Part shown: positions 5,972 through 8,750 of the stretch, one piece after another
How the letters are laid out: every line of letters starts with the position of its first letter
How positions within the stretch are numbered: position 1 is the stretch's first letter
DNA from: Weeksellaceae bacterium
GTDB taxonomy: Bacteria > Bacteroidota > Bacteroidia > Flavobacteriales > Weeksellaceae
Length of the DNA stretch: 8,750 bases
Direction of reading: 5' to 3'
NCBI GenBank assembly: GCA_028694715.1
Contig: JAQVKJ010000035.1
Coordinates: forward strand, 1-8,750
Translations under genes and position numbers: made by a program
The notes under the pieces: model-generated
Database searches by the model: none
Seen by the model: the letters and a program-made list of their open reading frames with translations, nothing else
What the model was told of the DNA's origin: nothing

Positions 5972-7378
5972 TCAGATGGCGTTTTCGTCTCCGGCAATTA
6001 TCAGCTTGACTGTTTGATAAATAATGTATAGGTCCAACAAGAACGACCAGTTTCTTACATAATAGATATCTGTTCGGATTCTCATTTCCATGTCTTTATC
6101 GCTGTCAATGGCTCCTCTATAACCCTTTACTTGAGCCAAACCGGTAATTCCGGGTTTTACATAGTGGCGGAGTGAATATCGTTTAATGACTTCTGAATAG
6201 GCTTCATTTTCTGACACCATGTGAGGTCGTGGTCCTACGATGGACATGTCTCCCTTGAGTACATTGATAAATTGCGGCAATTCGTCCAGGCTGGTTTTTC
6301 TGAGGATTCTGCCGAGTTTCGTCACACGGGGGTCGTTTCTTTCGGTGGGTTTGATGTCATTGAATTTATCTGGCTTCATTGTACGGAACTTGAAGCAGTT
6401 GAATTCTTTGCCATTGAGTCCGTTTCTTTTTTGTGCGAAGAAAATAGGTTTGCCTTGAGAAAAATAGACCAAAATTGAAATCAGAGGAATTATCCACCAG
6501 AGAAGCAGTATAAAAACAGATGCTGTAAAAAATAAATCAAAAAGTCTTTTTATAAACTGATTGACCATTTTATCAAGCGGCAATTTATTGTGGGTGAAAA
6601 TTGGGAAAATGTCAATAAACAAAACATCCATGGTATTGAGATTTTCAATAGATGAGTCAAAAATATATTTAACTTTAAGATAATTATCCTCAGCGACTTT
6701 TAGTATATTGTTGATATTAGACTTATTAAGCTTATCTCCGACACAAACATAAAGAGAGTCAATTTTCTTGTTATTTATTTGATTTAAATAATTATTAACC
6801 TCTCCAATATCAAATCGATCATTTGAATTTAGCAAATGATTTTCTATAATGATACCATATTCTGGATTGTTATTAATTGTTTTTACAAATAATTCTGAAT
6901 TGGAATTTTCTCCAATAATTAAGATTCTTTCTTTGACTATCTCCCCAATTTTTATCAAGTATTTGATAAAATAAAATAGAAGGAATTTGTAAACAAAACT
7001 AATAAGGAACAAAAGTATAATAAAATAGACAGTTTCAGTATTAGTAAACAAGTCTTCTGATTTTAAGCCTGACACTGCAAACAAGATGATTCCAAAGAGG
7101 AAAATCTGTATAAAAAACTTTCTTACAAAGTCAATAAACCTATCCGTAAGAAAACTGAAATAAATTTTAGTGGAATTTGAAATCAAAAGCCATGAGAAAA
7201 CTATAAGTATCAATGCTTTGTAATGAGAAGATAAAAGATGGATAAGGTTTTCATTCGTCTTATCAAGTTCTGAGTTATGAATAAACAGGAAAACAAAGAA
7301 CAGAACAATCAACAACATAATATCAGCAACAAGCTGAACGATAATCAGAAATATATTTTGCTTATTAATGTATATCAT
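5972..7378 (-). CDS. WcaJ-like polyprenyl-phosphate sugar-1-phosphate transferase
   Basis: Starts an exopolysaccharide or O-antigen-type repeat unit by moving a sugar-1-phosphate from a UDP-sugar to undecaprenyl phosphate in the inner membrane. The 468-residue product has the long polyPGT architecture. Four N-terminal membrane segments lie at about 8-33, 53-68, 84-103 and 117-138. A soluble Rossmann-like domain beginning RILIIGENSNS (151-161) follows. The C-terminal bacterial sugar transferase domain starts near 275, with a membrane dip at about 282-306. Catalytic-domain motifs include KRNG (317-320), FKFRTMKPD (329-337), TSLDELPQ with D365/E366, SIVGPRPH (379-386) and KPGITGLAQVKGYRG (408-422). 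The sugar (glucose, galactose or an amino sugar) cannot be read from sequence. It follows the GT26 gene by 3 bp and is the last gene of the operon. The 5' half is far richer in A+T than the 3' half. Confidence 0.94.
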   Translation of the reverse strand: MIYINKQNIFLIIVQLVADIMLLIVLFFVFLFIHNSELDKTNENLIHLLSSHYKALILIVFSWLLISNSTKIYFSFLTDRFIDFVRKFFIQIFLFGIILFAVSGLKSEDLFTNTETVYFIILLFLISFVYKFLLFYFIKYLIKIGEIVKERILIIGENSNSELFVKTINNNPEYGIIIENHLLNSNDRFDIGEVNNYLNQINNKKIDSLYVCVGDKLNKSNINNILKVAEDNYLKVKYIFDSSIENLNTMDVLFIDIFPIFTHNKLPLDKMVNQFIKRLFDLFFTASVFILLLWWIIPLISILVYFSQGKPIFFAQKRNGLNGKEFNCFKFRTMKPDKFNDIKPTERNDPRVTKLGRILRKTSLDELPQFINVLKGDMSIVGPRPHMVSENEAYSEVIKRYSLRHYVKPGITGLAQVKGYRGAIDSDKDMEMRIRTDIYYVRNWSFLLDLYIIYQTVKLIIAGDENAI

Positions 7379-7381
7379 ATT

Positions 7382-8131
7382 TTAATTTTCAGCACAGAGT
7401 TTATGTTTAATAACCAGACTTGCAAAAAGAAAATTTCCTATCAAATACCTTTTCCACATTTTTTTTGGCTCCTGAATCAATCTGTAAAGCCATTCCAAAC
7501 CGAACTTTTGCATCCAAGAAGGGGCTCGTTTAACCTTACCAGCGATTACATCAAAACTACCTCCCACTCCCATTATAAAGTTTACATTTTTAAATTCATT
7601 TTTGTTTTGATATAAGAAGTTTTCTTTTTTGGGTGAAGGAACAGCAACAAACAGCATTTGTGGATTTGACTTCCGGATATCTTCAACGATAATTTCCTCT
7701 TGTTCAGGGCTGAAATAACCATTCCTGTATCCGGCCACAATATTCTCTCCATAATCTTTTGAGATTTTATTTATAAGTTTTAGAACAACCTCTTCTTTGG
7801 CTCCAAAAAAATAAGCTTTATATCCTTTCTTTTGACACAAGTTAAGACATTCCATCATCAGGTCGATGCCTGTAACTCTTTCCTTCACAGGCTTACCTAA
7901 TAATTTTGCTGCCCAAAGGACTCCTTTCCCGTCAATATTAATTAAATCCGCTGAATTAACACTCCTCCTTAGCTCAGAGTCATTTTGCAGCAATACAACT
8001 TTATTTGCGTTTATAACGGTGTGATGAATCTGCATGTGTGATTCGATTGCATTTCTAACTCTCTCAATGGTTTCTACCATTGAGAGATTATCATAAAAGG
8101 TATTTAATAATTGAATTCTATAGTTTTTCAT
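7382..8131 (-). CDS. WecG/TagA/CpsF family (GT26) glycosyltransferase
   Basis: Adds a sugar from a UDP donor to a lipid-linked acceptor at the inner membrane, as WecG and TagA do with N-acetylmannosaminuronate or N-acetylmannosamine; the donor here is unknown. Residue numbers below count from the upstream GTG at 8146. Family motifs are NANKVVLLQND (46-56), IDGKGV with the presumed catalytic D72, ERVTGIDLM (89-97), YFFGAKEEV (112-120), RNGYF (141-145), VAVPSPKKENFL (168-179) and GVGGSFDVIAGKVKRAP (193-209). The C-terminal membrane-association region is ERLxRL-like (LEWLYRLIQEPKKMWKRYL). Two starts are possible: a GTG at 8146 overlapping the asparagine synthase gene by 14 bp, or the ATG at 8131 one base after its stop. 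I chose the ATG for its codon and position; it gives 249 residues. Either way translation is probably coupled to the upstream gene. Confidence 0.93.
   Translation of the reverse strand: MKNYRIQLLNTFYDNLSMVETIERVRNAIESHMQIHHTVINANKVVLLQNDSELRRSVNSADLINIDGKGVLWAAKLLGKPVKERVTGIDLMMECLNLCQKKGYKAYFFGAKEEVVLKLINKISKDYGENIVAGYRNGYFSPEQEEIIVEDIRKSNPQMLFVAVPSPKKENFLYQNKNEFKNVNFIMGVGGSFDVIAGKVKRAPSWMQKFGLEWLYRLIQEPKKMWKRYLIGNFLFASLVIKHKLCAEN
8060..8087. repeat. Perfect 11-bp inverted repeat inside the GT26 gene
   Basis: TCTCTCAATGG (8060-8070) and its exact complement CCATTGAGAGA (8077-8087) flank a six-base loop, TTTCTA. In the GT26 mRNA this would form a stable hairpin starting about 44 bases after the ATG at 8131. 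No T-run follows on either strand, so it is not an intrinsic terminator. It covers the codons for the conserved LSMVETIER segment. A role is not shown by the sequence. Confidence 0.6.
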
Positions 8132-8132
8132 T

Positions 8133-8750
8133 TCAGAATATTTCACCCTTGAAGGTTTTTAACCATAAATAGATTGAAAGTAACAAGAAAAGTTGCTTCT
8201 CCTGATTATATCCCTTTTTGTGTCTTTCAAGCACTTTTGTTACCTCTTCCTTACTAAACAGGCTACTAAACTCTGTTGAATCATCATTGATTGCAAAATA
8301 AATCAATTTACCTAAATCTTGATTAAACCATTTATTGGTTGGTGAAAGAAAGCCTTTCTTTTTCCTATTGACAATCTTCTCCGGTAGTACAGATTTGGCA
8401 AACTCTTTATGAATAAATTTGCCCCTACCTCTATTGATTTTAAACTTTAGAGGGAGTGATTCAACAAATTCAACAAGCTCTGTGTCAAGCATAGGAACCC
8501 GCGTTTCAACTGCAAAATTCATAGAGATTTTATCAGTATACAACAAGAGATCATCGGACAAATTCATCCTTACATCAACAGCCATCATTGCTTCAGCAGG
8601 GGTTGATTTACCCACATCAAGCAGTTCGCAAAAATATTTAATTTTTTCAATGCTTCTGTAGTCCTTGTTTCTTGTTAATTTATAGATATCCTCATTTGTA
8701 AATAGAGAATATGTTTTTTCAAAACGAGAAGCCAAATCTTTCTCCGATGC
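8133..8750 (-). CDS. asnB: Asparagine synthase (glutamine-hydrolysing) homologue, C-terminal part
   Basis: The last 205 residues of an AsnB-type amidotransferase, open at the window's right edge; full proteins are about 600 residues. The visible part belongs to the ATP-dependent synthetase domain. It contains the signature VDVRMNLSDDLLLYTDK, then ISMNFAVETRVPMLDTELVEF, and LPEKIVNRKKKGF, with the Arg and Asp residues typical of the family. The glutaminase N-terminus, including the catalytic Cys2, is outside the window. AsnB homologues inside polysaccharide operons often amidate a sugar carboxyl group rather than make free asparagine, and the two glycan genes directly downstream favour this here; that is inference. 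The stop codon is one base before the ATG of the GT26 gene. The TTG at 8735 is not a real start, because the frame continues upstream with SEKD. Confidence 0.9.
   Translation of the reverse strand, partial: ASEKDLASRFEKTYSLFTNEDIYKLTRNKDYRSIEKIKYFCELLDVGKSTPAEAMMAVDVRMNLSDDLLLYTDKISMNFAVETRVPMLDTELVEFVESLPLKFKINRGRGKFIHKEFAKSVLPEKIVNRKKKGFLSPTNKWFNQDLGKLIYFAINDDSTEFSSLFSKEEVTKVLERHKKGYNQEKQLFLLLSIYLWLKTFKGEIF

Noticed and set aside
6221..6478. Two plus-strand frames of 85 and 72 codons
   Set aside because: Both are antisense to the conserved catalytic domain of the sugar-phosphate transferase and have no independent support.
7277..7615. 112-codon plus-strand frame spanning the junction of two polysaccharide genes
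   Set aside because: It is antisense to both genes, and its length is explained by A+T-rich sequence with the reading frame set by the real genes.
8733..8735. TTG as the start of the asparagine synthase homologue
   Set aside because: The frame stays open to the window edge, and the product lacks its whole N-terminal glutaminase domain, so the gene continues outside.
1..8750. tRNA, rRNA, CRISPR array, insertion sequence, phage or toxin-antitoxin genes
   Set aside because: No repeat-spacer pattern, transposase-like motif, terminal repeats or tRNA-like cloverleaf was seen on either strand; coding genes account for nearly all of the sequence.

Overview
The window looks like a chromosomal segment from a member of the Bacteroidota. 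The case rests on three things: the gene content (queD, lpxH, ComF, YicC and Gmk next to a DUF6427-type membrane protein and a small DUF6341-like protein), the absence of strong Shine-Dalgarno sequences, and three exact copies of TAACTTTG just upstream of start codons. TAACTTTG fits the TAnnTTTG -7 element of the Bacteroidota primary sigma factor. I cannot name the genus from sequence alone.

Layout. Positions 1-3494 hold minus-strand housekeeping genes, in transcription order: a ComF-family phosphoribosyltransferase, imidazolonepropionase (hutI), the YicC ribonuclease and guanylate kinase (gmk, cut by the left edge). A possible 52-residue ORF overlaps the hutI end. A 33-bp divergent spacer (3495-3527) leads to the plus-strand pair queD (6-pyruvoyltetrahydropterin/6-carboxytetrahydropterin synthase family) and lpxH (lipid A precursor pyrophosphatase), which overlap by 25 bp. 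lpxH runs tail to tail into a minus-strand polytopic membrane protein of unknown function (4715-5656), overlapping it by 27 bp. A second 33-bp divergent spacer separates that gene from a 63-residue two-helix membrane protein (5690-5881). A hairpin flanked by A- and T-runs (about 5910-5957) then separates this core block from the last one.

Positions 5972-8750 are the 3' end of a minus-strand surface-polysaccharide operon: an asparagine synthase-like amidotransferase (cut by the right edge), a WecG/TagA/CpsF (GT26) glycosyltransferase and a WcaJ-like polyprenyl-phosphate sugar-1-phosphate transferase. Gaps or overlaps between these genes are only a few bases. The expected division of labour is that the sugar-phosphate transferase loads the first sugar on undecaprenyl phosphate, the GT26 enzyme extends it, and the amidotransferase probably makes an amidated sugar. 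Base composition falls sharply inside the sugar-phosphate transferase gene, from about 45-52% GC in lines sampled in its 3' part to about 20% in its 5' part. This suggests a recombination boundary where a variable polysaccharide locus joins the core chromosome.

Most of the window is ordinary. The points most worth a second look are the two matched 33-bp divergent promoters (one a near-perfect 29-bp palindrome), the composition break within the sugar-phosphate transferase gene, an 11-bp perfect hairpin early in the GT26 coding sequence, the antisense 3' overlap of lpxH with the membrane gene, and the small ORF after hutI. I see no tRNA, rRNA, CRISPR array, insertion sequence or phage gene, and no convincing new defence or other novel system.
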